A stretch of 64,000 nucleotides of DNA from Xanthomonas sacchari (GCF_024266585.1 NZ_CP100647.1:3019001-3083000), one strand, 5' to 3'. Shown: positions 12,272 to 21,777, counted from the stretch's first letter. Made by a program: numbers and translations. The notes: generated from the sequence alone by a model not told the origin.

Positions 12272-14161
12272 ATGAATACCCGCTACAACGCCGCCGACAT
12301 CGAAGTTCTCTCTGGCCTGGACCCGGTCAAGCGCCGGCCCGGCATGTACACCGACACCGCTCGGCCAAACCACCTGGCGCAGGAAGTCATCGACAACGCC
12401 GTGGACGAGGCGCTGGCCGGCCATGCCCGGCACATCGAGGTGACGCTGTACAAGGACGGCAGCTGCGAGGTGTCGGACGACGGCCGCGGCATGCCGGTGG
12501 ACATCCACCCGGAAGAGAAGATCTCCGGCGTCGAACTGATCCTGACCCGGCTGCACGCCGGCGGCAAGTTCAGCGACCGCAACTACACCTTCAGCGGCGG
12601 CCTGCACGGCGTCGGCGTCAGCGTGGTCAATGCGCTGTCCAAGCACGTGGAGCTGTTCATCAAGCGCGAGGGCAACGAGTACCGCATGGCCTTCGCCGAT
12701 GGCCACGCTGCCTCCAAGCTGGAGATCGTCGGCAGCGTCGGCAAGAAGAACACCGGCACGCGCCTGCGCTTCTGGCCGGACCCGAAGTATTTCGACACGC
12801 CGAAGTTCGCGGTGCGCGCGCTGCGCCACCTGCTGCGCGCCAAGGCGGTGCTGTGCCCCGGCCTGACCGTCAAGCTGCACGACGAGGCCACCGGCGAGCA
12901 GGACACCTGGTACTTCGAGGACGGCCTGCGCGACTACCTGCGCGGCGAACTGGCCGAACGCGAGCTGCTGCCGGCCGAGCTGTTCGTCGGCAGCCTGAAG
13001 AAGGACCGCGAGATCGTCGACTGGGCGGTGGCCTGGGTGGTGGACGGCGAGCTGGTGCAGGAGAGCTACGTCAACCTGATCCCGACCGCGCAGCACGGCA
13101 CCCACGTCAACGGCCTGCGCAGCGGCCTCACCGATGCGCTGCGCGAGTTCTGCGACTTCCGCAACCTGCTGCCGCGCGGCGTCAAGCTGGCGCCGGAAGA
13201 CGTGTGGGACCGGGTGGCGTTCGTGCTGTCGCTGAAGATGACCGACCCGCAGTTCAGCGGCCAGACCAAGGAACGCCTGTCCTCGCGCCAGGCCGCCGGC
13301 TTCATCGAGGGCGCCGCACACGACGCCTTCAGCCTGTGGCTGAACCAGAACGTGGAAACCGGCACGCGCATCGCGCAGATCGCCATCGACCGCGCCAGCG
13401 CGCGGCTGAAGACCGAGAAGCAGATCGTACGCAAGAAGGTCACCCAGGGCCCGGCGCTGCCGGGCAAGCTGGCCGACTGCATCAGCCAGGACCTCTCGCG
13501 CACCGAACTGTTCCTGGTCGAAGGCGACTCGGCCGGCGGCAGCGCCAAGCAGGCCCGCGACAAGGATTTCCAGGCGATCCTGCCGTTGCGCGGCAAGATC
13601 CTCAACACCTGGGAAGTGGCCTCCGGCAGCGTGCTGGCCTCGGAGGAAGTGCACAACCTGGCGATCGCGATCGGCTGCGACCCGGGCAAGGAGGAGATCG
13701 ACGGCCTGCGCTACGGCAAGGTGGTGATCCTGGCCGACGCCGACTCCGACGGCCTGCACATCGCCACCCTGCTGACCGCGCTGTTCCTGCGCCATTTCCC
13801 CTCGCTGGTGCGCGCCGGCCACGTGTTCGTGGCGATGCCGCCGCTGTTCCGCGTGGACGTGGGCAAGCAGGTGTTCTACGCGCTGGACGAGGAAGAGAAG
13901 CGCTCGCTGCTGGACAAGATCGAGCGCGAGAAGATCAAGGGCCAGGTCAGCGTCACCCGCTTCAAGGGCCTGGGCGAGATGAATCCGCAGCAGCTGCGCG
14001 AATCCACCATCCATCCGGACACCCGGCGCCTGGTGCAGCTGACCGTGGACGACGGCGACCAGACCCGCTCGCTGATGGACATGCTGCTGGCCAAGAAGCG
14101 TGCCGGCGACCGCAAGCAGTGGCTGGAGACCAAGGGCGACCTGGCGTCGCTGGAGGTCTGA
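12272..14161 (+). CDS. parE: DNA topoisomerase IV subunit B
   Basis: ATPase subunit of topoisomerase IV, which decatenates daughter chromosomes with ParC. Its 629 aa show the GHKL ATPase domain (motifs VDNAVDEALAGH, DDGRGMPVDIHP and GGLHGVGVSVVNAL), a transducer domain, and the TOPRIM domain with EGDSAGGSAKQARD and the metal motif DADSDGLHI. The C-terminal QLRESTIHPDTRRL block is also present. The length fits ParE rather than the longer GyrB. parC is not in the window. It is transcribed divergently from the small secreted-protein gene. Confidence 0.97.
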   Translation: MNTRYNAADIEVLSGLDPVKRRPGMYTDTARPNHLAQEVIDNAVDEALAGHARHIEVTLYKDGSCEVSDDGRGMPVDIHPEEKISGVELILTRLHAGGKFSDRNYTFSGGLHGVGVSVVNALSKHVELFIKREGNEYRMAFADGHAASKLEIVGSVGKKNTGTRLRFWPDPKYFDTPKFAVRALRHLLRAKAVLCPGLTVKLHDEATGEQDTWYFEDGLRDYLRGELAERELLPAELFVGSLKKDREIVDWAVAWVVDGELVQESYVNLIPTAQHGTHVNGLRSGLTDALREFCDFRNLLPRGVKLAPEDVWDRVAFVLSLKMTDPQFSGQTKERLSSRQAAGFIEGAAHDAFSLWLNQNVETGTRIAQIAIDRASARLKTEKQIVRKKVTQGPALPGKLADCISQDLSRTELFLVEGDSAGGSAKQARDKDFQAILPLRGKILNTWEVASGSVLASEEVHNLAIAIGCDPGKEEIDGLRYGKVVILADADSDGLHIATLLTALFLRHFPSLVRAGHVFVAMPPLFRVDVGKQVFYALDEEEKRSLLDKIEREKIKGQVSVTRFKGLGEMNPQQLRESTIHPDTRRLVQLTVDDGDQTRSLMDMLLAKKRAGDRKQWLETKGDLASLEV

Positions 14162-14340
14162 GGCGGCACGCGCGCGTTGACGCTTCCTGTCAGCGCGTGC
14201 GTGGCGATGCCGATGTCGCTTCCCCGGCCGGCTCGGCAAGAACCGTATGGCGTTTACGCTAGCGGGTTGCGCCTGCTCCCGAGAGCATTGTGTGGGAGCG
14301 ACTTCAGGGCACCTCTAACACCGCCGGGACACGTCCTGCA

Positions 14341-14398
14341 GGAGCGGCTTCCGCCGCGACGGGCGCTCCCGGGTAAGCCCGTCGCGGCGGGAGCCGCC
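14341..14398. repeat. REP-like inverted repeat (GGAGCGGCTTC class)
   Basis: Arms of about 22 bases (AGCGGCTTCCGCCGCGACGGGC and its near-perfect complement) surround a 12-base spacer. A partial relative (GTGGGAGCGACTTCAGGG) lies just upstream at 14292. A second full copy of this class is at 53317-53376. It resembles the short palindromic extragenic elements common in Xanthomonas. The remaining 450-base gap between parE and the next gene shows no convincing gene. Confidence 0.85.
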
Positions 14399-14482
14399 AT
14401 ACGAAACAGCCTGATCCGCGGCAAAAGCGGATTATTCGAGGCGCCCTTCCGTCGCGACGCGCAAAGCAGGCAGATGCCCGGG

Positions 14483-14514
14483 CATCGTGCAGTCGGGACA
14501 TCGTGCAGTCGGGA
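14483..14514. repeat. Two tandem copies of a 16-base unit
   Basis: CATCGTGCAGTCGGGA occurs twice in direct succession within the parE to CDP-diacylglycerol pyrophosphatase gap. A third partial match (GGGACTGAAG) follows. No function is evident. Confidence 0.85.
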
Positions 14515-14615
14515 CTGAAGTCCCTCCCACACCATACCCGCTTGCGCTCGGCACGGCCGGTGGTGCCGTAGCGCCCTCTTGACTGCATGCACAGCACTGA
14601 CGGACGCCCAGGCCG

Positions 14616-15449
14616 TCAGCCGTGCGCGGGCGCCGTCGGCACCACCCCCGTGCACGCATGATCCTGCAGCTCCTCCGCACCGACACCATCGCCGGGGAGC
14701 GCGGTGGCGGCCAGCAGCACGAAGCCGGGACGGCCGTCGGCGAAGTCGGCGCCGACCACCGCCAGGGTCTGGTGTGCCATGCGCTGCTGCGGCGGCAAGG
14801 CGCGCGCCAGCAGCGCCAGCGGATTCGCATCGAGCGCCTCGCCCTCCACGCGCATGGCCCGATAGGCGTGGCCGTGCAGCGGCTGCGGCAACGGCGCCCA
14901 GGCCGGGCCGATCGACGCCTGCATCGCCTGCAGCTGGTCACGCACCTGCGGCGCCAGGCAGTCGATGTGGATGTGCAACTGGTCCTGGGAGCGTGCCGAG
15001 GGCGGATTGATCGTGAGGCTGGTCAGATCGCGCGGCAGCGGCCGGCCCAGCGCTTGCGCGACCCGGGTCCGCGCCTGCCAGGCCAGGCCCAGCCAGTTCG
15101 GCGCGCTGGCGGCACGCGCGCGCGGATCCTCGATCCCGCTGACCGGCACGGTCGGGATCAGCAGGTACTGGTAGTCGCCGCGCAGGTCCTTCATCAGGGC
15201 ATAGCGCTGGCCGGGTTCGGCATGCACCTCGCTGCACGGCGCCGGATCGGCGCCGGCCCGCGCTTGCGGCAGGCAGCGGGTGCTCAGCAACCGCCACAGG
15301 CGCTGGCGATCGTGGGCATGCGGATCGTGCGCGGACGGCGCGTCGGCCACCGGCGGCGGCGCGCTGGCGCAGCCGGCCAGCAATGCCGCGAGCGACAGGC
15401 ACGGCAGCAGGCGGGAACGGAAGATGGGCATGCGGAACGGACTGGACAT
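14616..15449 (-). CDS. cdh: CDP-diacylglycerol pyrophosphatase, lipoprotein
   Basis: Predicted membrane-anchored hydrolase that splits CDP-diacylglycerol to phosphatidate and CMP, a phospholipid turnover step. I chose the ATG at 15449 (277 aa); it gives a lipoprotein signal with lipobox LAALLAGC. The mature protein has the Cdh hallmarks: ALMKDLRGDYQYLLIPTVPVSGIEDP, NPPSARSQDQLHIHIDCL (the HIT-like HxHxD core) and a late VLLAATALPGDG segment. E. coli Cdh is a little shorter. A longer frame reaches 15530 but would bury the signal peptide. It diverges from the S10 peptidase gene, and the two starts are about 110 bases apart. Confidence 0.88.
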   Translation of the reverse strand: MSSPFRMPIFRSRLLPCLSLAALLAGCASAPPPVADAPSAHDPHAHDRQRLWRLLSTRCLPQARAGADPAPCSEVHAEPGQRYALMKDLRGDYQYLLIPTVPVSGIEDPRARAASAPNWLGLAWQARTRVAQALGRPLPRDLTSLTINPPSARSQDQLHIHIDCLAPQVRDQLQAMQASIGPAWAPLPQPLHGHAYRAMRVEGEALDANPLALLARALPPQQRMAHQTLAVVGADFADGRPGFVLLAATALPGDGVGAEELQDHACTGVVPTAPAHG

Positions 15450-15556
15450 GGACGAGCCGGCGATTGTAGCCAGCGCCGATGCCTCGCCATCCCGCGGCCG
15501 CGCCGCCGGCGACCATGGCTTTGTGCACATCCGCCGCGCCGGCGCCGCGGCCTAGC

Positions 15557-17098
15557 ATGCCGGTCCCCTCCCTGCGAGCGACTGCCCCCGTGCCGACCTT
15601 CCCCTCCGCCCTGCTGGCCGTGCTGCTGGCTGCGATGCCGATGAGCGCGGCGCTGGCCGCCGATGCCGATGCCGATGCGGCGAATGCCGACAAGGGCGAC
15701 AAGCCCGCCGCCGCCGAACTGGCGCCGCTGCCGGCCGACGCCCAGACCAGCCAATCCACCCAGCTCGATGGCAGGACGCTGCGCTACACGGTCAAGGTCG
15801 GCACGTTGCCGGTGAAGGACAAGCAGGGCAAGGTCGTCGCCGACGTCGTCTATACCGCCTACACCATGGACGGCAAGGACCGCCCGGTCACCTTCGCGCT
15901 CAATGGCGGCCCCGGCGCGGCGTCGGTGTATCTCAACCTGGGCGCGATCGGGCCGAAGGTGGTGGCGTTCGGCAGCGAGGGCGACAGCGCCTCGGCACCG
16001 GCGCAACTGCACGACAACCCCGGCACCTGGCTGGACTTCACCGACCTGGTGTTCATCGACCCGGTCGGCACCGGCTTCAGCCGCTCGCGCGTGGCCGACG
16101 AGCAGGCCAAGAAGCTGTTCTACAACCCGCAGGCCGACATCGAATACCTCTCGCGCACCATCTACGACTGGCTGCTGAAGAACCAGCGCCTGCAATCGCG
16201 CAAGTACCTGGTCGGCGAAAGCTACGGCGGCTTCCGCGGCCCGCGCATCACCCATTACCTGCAGACCAAGCTCGGCGTGGCGATGAACGGCGTGGTCCTG
16301 GTCTCGCCGTATCTGAACCCGACCCTGGACGACAACGGCGACGTCTCGCCGCTGCCGTGGATGCTGACCCTGCCGTCGATCGCCGCCGCGCGCCTGGAGC
16401 GCGAGGGCAAGCTGACCCCGGAGGCGATGCGCCAGGTGATCGACTACACCCGCGGCGACTACGTCACCGCGCTGCTGCGCGGGCGCTCGGACCCGGCCGG
16501 CACCACCCGCATGATCCAGCAGGTGACCGCGATGACCGGTCTGGACCCGGCCTTCGTGCGCCGCGCCGGCGGCCGCCTGGAGACCCAGGCCTACCTGCGC
16601 GAGGTGTTCCGCGACAAGGGCGAACTGGGCAGCCGCTACGACTCCAACGTCACCGCCTTCGACCCGTTCCCCAACGCCCCCGAGCAGCGCGCCAACGACC
16701 CGCTGCTGGACAGCATCATCGCCCCCACCACCACCGCGATGGTCGATTTCGTGACCCGCGTGGTCGGCTGGAAGATCGACGCCCGCTATCAGGCGCTGAA
16801 CTACGACGTGAACCGGCTGTGGGACTGGGACGACGAACTGCGCAAGGGCTCGGTGACGCAACTGCGCCAGGCGGTGGCGATCGACCCGAAGCTGCGCGTG
16901 CTGATCGTGCACGGCTGGAACGACCTGTCGTGCCCGTTCATGGGCTCGGTGCTGACCGTGGACCAGATGCCGGTGATGGGCAACGACCCGACCCGCGTGC
17001 AGGTCAAGAACTACCCCGGCGGCCACATGTTCTACAACCGCGCCGACAGCCAGCGTGCGTTGCGGCAGGATGTTTTGGCGATGTATCGGGCCAATTGA
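15557..17098 (+). CDS. Secreted serine carboxypeptidase-like protein (peptidase family S10)
   Basis: Predicted exported serine peptidase of family S10. The ATG at 15557 gives 513 aa with a signal peptide (SALLAVLLAAMPMSAALA), which upstream starts would obscure. Catalytic triad candidates are Ser in VGESYGGFRGP, Asp in HGWNDLSCP and His in YPGGHMFYNR. The oxyanion region FALNGGPGAASVYL near residue 115 is typical of S10 enzymes. Bacterial members are common in Xanthomonas and act in the periplasm or outside the cell. The substrate is unknown. Downstream lies the 133-base tandem repeat array. Confidence 0.9.
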   Translation: MPVPSLRATAPVPTFPSALLAVLLAAMPMSAALAADADADAANADKGDKPAAAELAPLPADAQTSQSTQLDGRTLRYTVKVGTLPVKDKQGKVVADVVYTAYTMDGKDRPVTFALNGGPGAASVYLNLGAIGPKVVAFGSEGDSASAPAQLHDNPGTWLDFTDLVFIDPVGTGFSRSRVADEQAKKLFYNPQADIEYLSRTIYDWLLKNQRLQSRKYLVGESYGGFRGPRITHYLQTKLGVAMNGVVLVSPYLNPTLDDNGDVSPLPWMLTLPSIAAARLEREGKLTPEAMRQVIDYTRGDYVTALLRGRSDPAGTTRMIQQVTAMTGLDPAFVRRAGGRLETQAYLREVFRDKGELGSRYDSNVTAFDPFPNAPEQRANDPLLDSIIAPTTTAMVDFVTRVVGWKIDARYQALNYDVNRLWDWDDELRKGSVTQLRQAVAIDPKLRVLIVHGWNDLSCPFMGSVLTVDQMPVMGNDPTRVQVKNYPGGHMFYNRADSQRALRQDVLAMYRAN

Positions 17099-17688
17099 TG
17101 GGAATGGGGAATCGGGAGTGGGGAATCGCAGGAGCGACTCCCCGGCATGCGACGCAGTAAGGCGACCTGGTTTGTTCGGAGCGTTGTCGCGATAAGCACG
17201 CGGCATCGCCGTGCCTGGGACGCCGGCGCCTTTACGATTCCGATCTCCCCATTCCCAGTTCCCGGCATCCCTCTGCCGACATCGGTCCTCTGAACGAGAG
17301 CCGCGGAAGCGGCCCTCGTCGCTCTACCAGAAAGGTGAGCCGAGCCAGGCATGCGGCATCGCCATGTCTGGGACGCCAGCGCCTTCACGATTCCCGTTTC
17401 CCCATTCCCGATTCCCCGCCCCTCTGAAAGAGGGCCGCGGAAGCGGCGCTCATCGCACCATCAGAAAGCGAGCCGAGCCAGGCACACGGCATCGCCGTGC
17501 CTGGGACGCCAGCGCCTTTACGATTCCCGTTTCCCCATTCCCGATTCCCCGCCCCTCTGAAAGAGGGCCACGGAAGCGGCGCTCATCGCAGCATCAGAAA
17601 GCGAGCCGAGCCAGGCACACGGCATCGCCATGCCTGGGACGCCAGCGCCTTTACGACTCCCGTTTCCCCATTCCCGACTCCCCGCCCC
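17099..17688. repeat. Tandem array of about 133-base units plus GGGAATCGGG motifs
   Basis: A GGCATCGCC-TGCCTGGGACGCCAGCGCC landmark recurs at 17201, 17354, 17488 and 17620, that is, spacings of 153, 134 and 132 bases. Each unit also holds ACGATTCCCGTTTCCCC and CCTCTGAAAGAGGGCC-CGGAAGCGGC. The last units are almost identical. A GGGAATGGGGAATCGGGAGTGGGG motif at 17099-17126 starts the region. The array fills the gap between the S10 peptidase and pit stop codons. Frames through it are repeat-derived and not genes. Confidence 0.9.
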
Positions 17689-18810
17689 TCACACCCACCC
17701 AAACACCGCGAACGCCCGGAAAATCAGATACGCCACGCCGGCAGCGGCGGGGATGGTCAGGATCCAGGCCCAGACGATGCGCTCGATGACGCCGAAGCGC
17801 AGCGAGCGCGGGTTCTTGGCGAAGCCCACGCCCATGATCGCGGTGGAGATGCTGTGGGTGGTGGACACCGGCATGCCGAAGTGCGCGGCCAGGGTCAGGA
17901 TCGTCGCCGAGCTGGTCTCGGCGGCGAAGCCGTGGATCGGATGCAGCTTGACCATCTTGTGGCCCAGGGTCTTGATGATCTTCCAGCCGCCGGAGGCGGT
18001 GCCGGCGGCCATCACCACCGCGCAGGTCAGCACGATCCAGGTGGCGATGCCCGGCCCCTGATGGGCGTCGGGGTGCAGGAACGCCAGCCACGACGGCAGC
18101 TCGTCCAGGGCGCCGGTGCTCTGCGCGCCGATCAGGGTCATGGCGATGATGCCCATGGTCTTCTGCGCGTCGTTGTGGCCGTGCGCGTAGCCCATGTACG
18201 CGGCCGAGGCGATCTGCGCCTTGCCGAAGAAGGCGTTGACCCAGCGCGGCCGTGCCAGCCGCCCGAGCGGGCCGCCCAGCTTGGCCAGGCCGGCGATCGC
18301 CGCCCACAGCAGCAGCATCACCGCGATGCCGAGCAGGAAGCCGGCGATCGGCGAGGTGACCATCGGCACGAACACCTTCCACAGCAGGCCCTTGTTCTTG
18401 GCCCAGTCGCCGACGTTCTGCGACCAGATCAGCGCGCCCCAGTTGTTGTGCGCGGCGGCCAGGCCGGCGCCGCACAAGCCGCCGATCAGCGCGTGCGAGG
18501 ACGAGGACGGCAGGCCCTTCCACCAGGTGATCAGGTTCCAGACGATGCCGCCGAGCAGCGCGCACAGCACCACCTGCGGGGTCACCGCGACCACCTCGGT
18601 ATTGAGCAGGCCGGAGGCGATGGTCATCGCCACGGCGGTGCCGGTCAGCGCGCCGACCAGGTTCATCGCCGCCGCCAGCATCACTGCCCAGCCAGGGCTG
18701 AGCACCTTGGTGGCGACCACCGTGGCGATCGAGTTGGCGGTGTCGTGGAAGCCGTTGATGAACTCGAACACCAGCGCCGCCAGGATCACGATCAGGACCA
18801 GGGTCAGCAT
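17689..18810 (-). CDS. pit: Low-affinity inorganic phosphate transporter, Pit family
   Basis: Inner-membrane phosphate (metal-phosphate/proton) symporter. The product is 373 aa from ATG 18810 and is strongly hydrophobic, with about ten membrane segments. The two internal Pit repeats are visible, one near the N-terminus (INGFHDTANSIATVVATKVL) and one in the second half (AHGHNDAQKTMGIIAMTLIG). VSTTHSISTAIMGVG near the C-terminus is the conserved TTHS block. It follows the PhoU-like gene by 91 bases on the same strand, the common pairing for this transporter type. Confidence 0.94.
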   Translation of the reverse strand: MLTLVLIVILAALVFEFINGFHDTANSIATVVATKVLSPGWAVMLAAAMNLVGALTGTAVAMTIASGLLNTEVVAVTPQVVLCALLGGIVWNLITWWKGLPSSSSHALIGGLCGAGLAAAHNNWGALIWSQNVGDWAKNKGLLWKVFVPMVTSPIAGFLLGIAVMLLLWAAIAGLAKLGGPLGRLARPRWVNAFFGKAQIASAAYMGYAHGHNDAQKTMGIIAMTLIGAQSTGALDELPSWLAFLHPDAHQGPGIATWIVLTCAVVMAAGTASGGWKIIKTLGHKMVKLHPIHGFAAETSSATILTLAAHFGMPVSTTHSISTAIMGVGFAKNPRSLRFGVIERIVWAWILTIPAAAGVAYLIFRAFAVFGWV

Positions 18811-18901
18811 CGGCGCGCCTCCACGCACGCGGCGGCGGCGGCGGCGGCGCGCGCGCGCAGGGCGCCACGGCCGCGCAGGCAGCAACTCCGCAGCGCGTCC
18901 A

Positions 18902-19528
18902 TCAGGAGTTCTTCAGCACGATCTGGTAGACCACCACGCCGGCCTCGCGGCAGCGGTCGATGGCCTTCTCCAGGATTTCGAAGAACTCCTTGAGCAGGAA
19001 CATCTGCAGGTTGTCCAGGCGCCCGGAGTAGATGTCGCGGTACAGCTCCAGCATCAGCCGGTCGGCCTCGTTCTCCAGCGAGCGCAGCTTGTCGTTGAGC
19101 GCGCTCATCCGGTCCAGGTTCATGTTGCGCAGGTCGTGGACCATCTCCACCACCACCGCCGCGGCCTGCTCCAGCATCGCCGCGCGCGGGGCGAAGTCGA
19201 TGTGCTCCAGGTGCTGGATCGCCAGCGAGTAGCGGTCGGCGAACTTCTCCACCTGCTTGGGAATCTTGTACAGCGCCGAGCCCAGCGCCTCGATGTCCTC
19301 GCGCTCGATGGGCGTCATGAAGCTGTCCACCAGCGCCTGGCCGATCTTGTCGGAGGCCGCGCGCTCGCGCAGGCGCGCCAGCTTGAAGCCGTCCAGCGCC
19401 GGCTGCCGGTCGGACTCGCGCATCATCGCGTGCAGGGCCTTGGTGCTGTCGTAGGCGGCCTGCGCCGCCTCGTCGAGCAGGGTGTAGAACTGCTTGCCGG
19501 AACCGAAGATGGTCTGCAACGAAAACAT
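18902..19528 (-). CDS. PhoU-like DUF47 protein, Pit accessory
   Basis: A 208-aa, mostly helical cytoplasmic protein of the DUF47/YkaA (Pit accessory) family, thought to act with the adjacent phosphate transporter. I chose ATG 19528 (MFSLQTIFGSGKQFYTLL), the usual family N-terminus; the frame continues upstream without support. Family-typical features are the N-terminal FYTLLDEAAQAA helix, the IEREDIEALGSALYKIPKQVE motif and the C-terminal EFFEILEKAIDRCREAG helix. It is placed directly upstream of pit, so co-expression is likely. Confidence 0.92.
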   Translation of the reverse strand: MFSLQTIFGSGKQFYTLLDEAAQAAYDSTKALHAMMRESDRQPALDGFKLARLRERAASDKIGQALVDSFMTPIEREDIEALGSALYKIPKQVEKFADRYSLAIQHLEHIDFAPRAAMLEQAAAVVVEMVHDLRNMNLDRMSALNDKLRSLENEADRLMLELYRDIYSGRLDNLQMFLLKEFFEILEKAIDRCREAGVVVYQIVLKNS

Positions 19529-19787
19529 GCAACGCGCTTCCCGCCGTCGCGGGAAGGACGGCACTGGGGCGGAATTATGACTGTTTGCTGACACCTGCGG
19601 GTAGTCGCGGTGCCGCGGCAGGCCCGGGCGCCGTCGGCGCGGCGTGGACGCGGCCCCGGTCCGGGTTTGCTACCATCGCTGCCGCGCCCTCCGCGGGCGC
19701 ACCCTATGGACGATCACCCTAGCCCCCCTCCCCCGCGCCGCGACGGCGCCCATGTCCCCGCTTTCCTTGGCGCCAAGGAGCGCGCGC

Positions 19788-21131
19788 ATGCTTGAACTGT
19801 TGATCGTGGCAGCCCTGGTGCTGCTGAACGGTTTCTTCGCGATGTCCGAGATGTCGCTGATGACCTCGCGCAAGAGCCGCCTGAAGCAGATGGCGCAGAC
19901 CAGCACGCGCGCGGCCAAGGCGCTGGCGCTGGCCGAGAACCCCGAGCACTTCCTGTCCACCGTGCAGATCGGCATCACCGCGATCGGCATCCTGACCGGC
20001 GTGTTCGGCGGCGAGGCCATCGGCGTGGCGATCGCCGCCAAGCTGCAGGCGCTGTTCCCGGCGCTGGCGGCCAATTTCACCCTGTTCGGCGATCCGCAGC
20101 CGTGGTCGGCGCTGATCGGCAAGACCCTGGCGATCGTGCTGATCACTTTCCTGACGCTGATCTTCGGCGAACTGGTGCCCAAACGCCTGGCGCTGACCCG
20201 CTCGGAGGTCATCGCCGGCTTCGTCGCCATCCCCATGGGCTGGCTGGCCAGGATCGCCGCGCCGTTCGTGTGGGTGCTGTCGCGCTCGACCCGGCTGGTG
20301 CTGCGCCTGCTCGGCCTGGGCAAGCAGGAATCGGCCTCGGTGACCGAAGAGGAGATCCGCATGCTGGTGGCCGAGAGCCACGAGGCCGGCGTGATCGACG
20401 TGCACGAGCGCGACATGATGAACCGGGTCATGCGCCTGGGCGACCGCACCGCCGACAGCCTGATGACCCCGCGCAACCGCATCGCCTGGCTCGACGCCAA
20501 CGCCGAGCCGCAGCGCAACCTGCAGGTGATGCGCGAACACGAATTCTCGCGCTACCCGGTGTACCGCGGCAGCGACCAGGACATCGCCGGCGTGCTGGAG
20601 GTGAAATCGCTGGTCACGCGCATGGACGGCGATGCCACCCAGCTCTTCCAGAACCTGCGCGACACCCTGTTCGTGTCCGAGTCCACCCACGCGATGAAGC
20701 TGCTGGAGATCTTCCGCGAGGAGCAGCAGTCGATGGCACTGGTGGTGGACGAGTACGGCGAGATCCAGGGCCTGGTGACGATCAGCGACCTGATGGGCGC
20801 GGTGGTCGGGCGCCTGCAGTCGGCCGACACCGCCGACGAGGACGCGCTGGTGGTGACCCGCGCCGACGGCTCGCTGCTGATCGACGGTTCGCTGGCCATC
20901 GAGGACCTGCGCGAACTGCTGGGCGGCGCCGAGCTGCCCAGCGCCGAGGAAGGCGACTACAACACCCTGGCCGGCCTGTGCATCTACTACTTCGGGCGCA
21001 TCCCGCACGCCGGCGAGTTCTTCGACTGGGCCGGCTGGCGCATCGAGATCGTCGACCTGGACGGCGCGCGCGTGGACAAGCTGCTGTTGCGCAAGCTGCA
21101 GGACGAGAACAGCGATGACATCACCGGGTAA
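19788..21131 (+). CDS. CNNM/CorC-type membrane protein with CBS domains (hemolysin-C family)
   Basis: Predicted divalent-cation transport or efflux protein. I chose the ATG at 19788 (447 aa), which has an AAGGAG ribosome site; the frame extends back to 19644. Order of domains: DUF21/CNNM membrane domain (about 1-190, opening with LLNGFFAMSEMSL and containing the family motif GELVPKRLAL), a CBS pair (about 215-330, with DSLMTPRNRIAWLD and ALVVDEYGEIQGLVTISDLMG), and a CorC_HlyC domain at the C-terminus (about 350-440). The last 17 bases overlap the exoD-like gene. The old name hemolysin does not mean it is a toxin. Confidence 0.93.
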   Translation: MLELLIVAALVLLNGFFAMSEMSLMTSRKSRLKQMAQTSTRAAKALALAENPEHFLSTVQIGITAIGILTGVFGGEAIGVAIAAKLQALFPALAANFTLFGDPQPWSALIGKTLAIVLITFLTLIFGELVPKRLALTRSEVIAGFVAIPMGWLARIAAPFVWVLSRSTRLVLRLLGLGKQESASVTEEEIRMLVAESHEAGVIDVHERDMMNRVMRLGDRTADSLMTPRNRIAWLDANAEPQRNLQVMREHEFSRYPVYRGSDQDIAGVLEVKSLVTRMDGDATQLFQNLRDTLFVSESTHAMKLLEIFREEQQSMALVVDEYGEIQGLVTISDLMGAVVGRLQSADTADEDALVVTRADGSLLIDGSLAIEDLRELLGGAELPSAEEGDYNTLAGLCIYYFGRIPHAGEFFDWAGWRIEIVDLDGARVDKLLLRKLQDENSDDITG

Positions 21132-21777
21132 GGCGCCCGGCGACGAGGACCAGGACCGGGGCCACGGCTACAGCGCCGAGGGCATCCGCACCCTGCTCGA
21201 CACCTTCGTCCTCGGCGACCCCGAGGAACACCTGCGGCTGCGGCTGATCCTCGCCGACCTGCAACAGAGCGCGTTCGGCGTGTTCCTGTTCGTGGCGATC
21301 CTGCCCGCGTTCCTGCCGGTGCCGGGCCTGGCCGGCGGCATCAGCGGGCCGCTGGTGACGCTGATCGGCGTGCAGATGCTGATCGGCCTGCGCAAGCCGT
21401 GGCTGCCGCGCTTCATCGGCGAACGCGGGCCGCGCCGCCGCACCATGCAGCGCTTCGTCGGCCGCATCGCGCCGTGGCTGCGGCGCCTGGACCGGCTGCT
21501 CAAGCCGCGCCTGCCGATGCTGGTCGACAGACTGCCGGCGCGTGCGTTCAGCGGCCTGCTGCTGATCGTGCTGGGGATCCTGCTGTCGCTGCCGATCCCG
21601 TTCACCAACTACGCCTTCGGCGCGATGCTGCTGCTGTTCGCGCTGGCCTTGCTGGAGCGCGACGGCGGGCTGATGCTGCTGTCGTGGCTGGGCAGCGTCG
21701 CCGTGGCGCTGAGCCTGGGATTGGCCTCGGACCAGGTGGTGGACCTGGGCCGGGAATGGATGCAGAAGCTGCGCTGA
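21115..21777 (+). CDS. ExoD family exopolysaccharide synthesis protein
   Basis: A 220-aa inner-membrane protein of the ExoD family, first linked to exopolysaccharide production and alkali tolerance in rhizobia; its biochemical role is unknown. The N-terminal soluble part (about 1-50) leads into several hydrophobic segments (GVFLFVAILPAFLPVPGLAGG near 55-75, FSGLLLIVLGILLSLPIPFTN near 145, and a C-terminal pair). The SLPIPFTN motif is typical. Its start lies inside the end of the CNNM gene (17-base overlap), implying translation from one mRNA. Confidence 0.88.
   Translation: MTSPGKAPGDEDQDRGHGYSAEGIRTLLDTFVLGDPEEHLRLRLILADLQQSAFGVFLFVAILPAFLPVPGLAGGISGPLVTLIGVQMLIGLRKPWLPRFIGERGPRRRTMQRFVGRIAPWLRRLDRLLKPRLPMLVDRLPARAFSGLLLIVLGILLSLPIPFTNYAFGAMLLLFALALLERDGGLMLLSWLGSVAVALSLGLASDQVVDLGREWMQKLR

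Noticed and set aside
17099-17688. Possible CRISPR array in the tandem repeats, also at 23343-23812
   Set aside because: Units are 132-153 and 142-143 bases long and continuous, with no unique spacers of 30-40 bases and no cas genes.
19600-19787. A cation riboswitch (yybP-ykoY or M-box type) upstream of the CNNM gene
   Set aside because: I looked for the conserved core sequences and did not find them in the leader.
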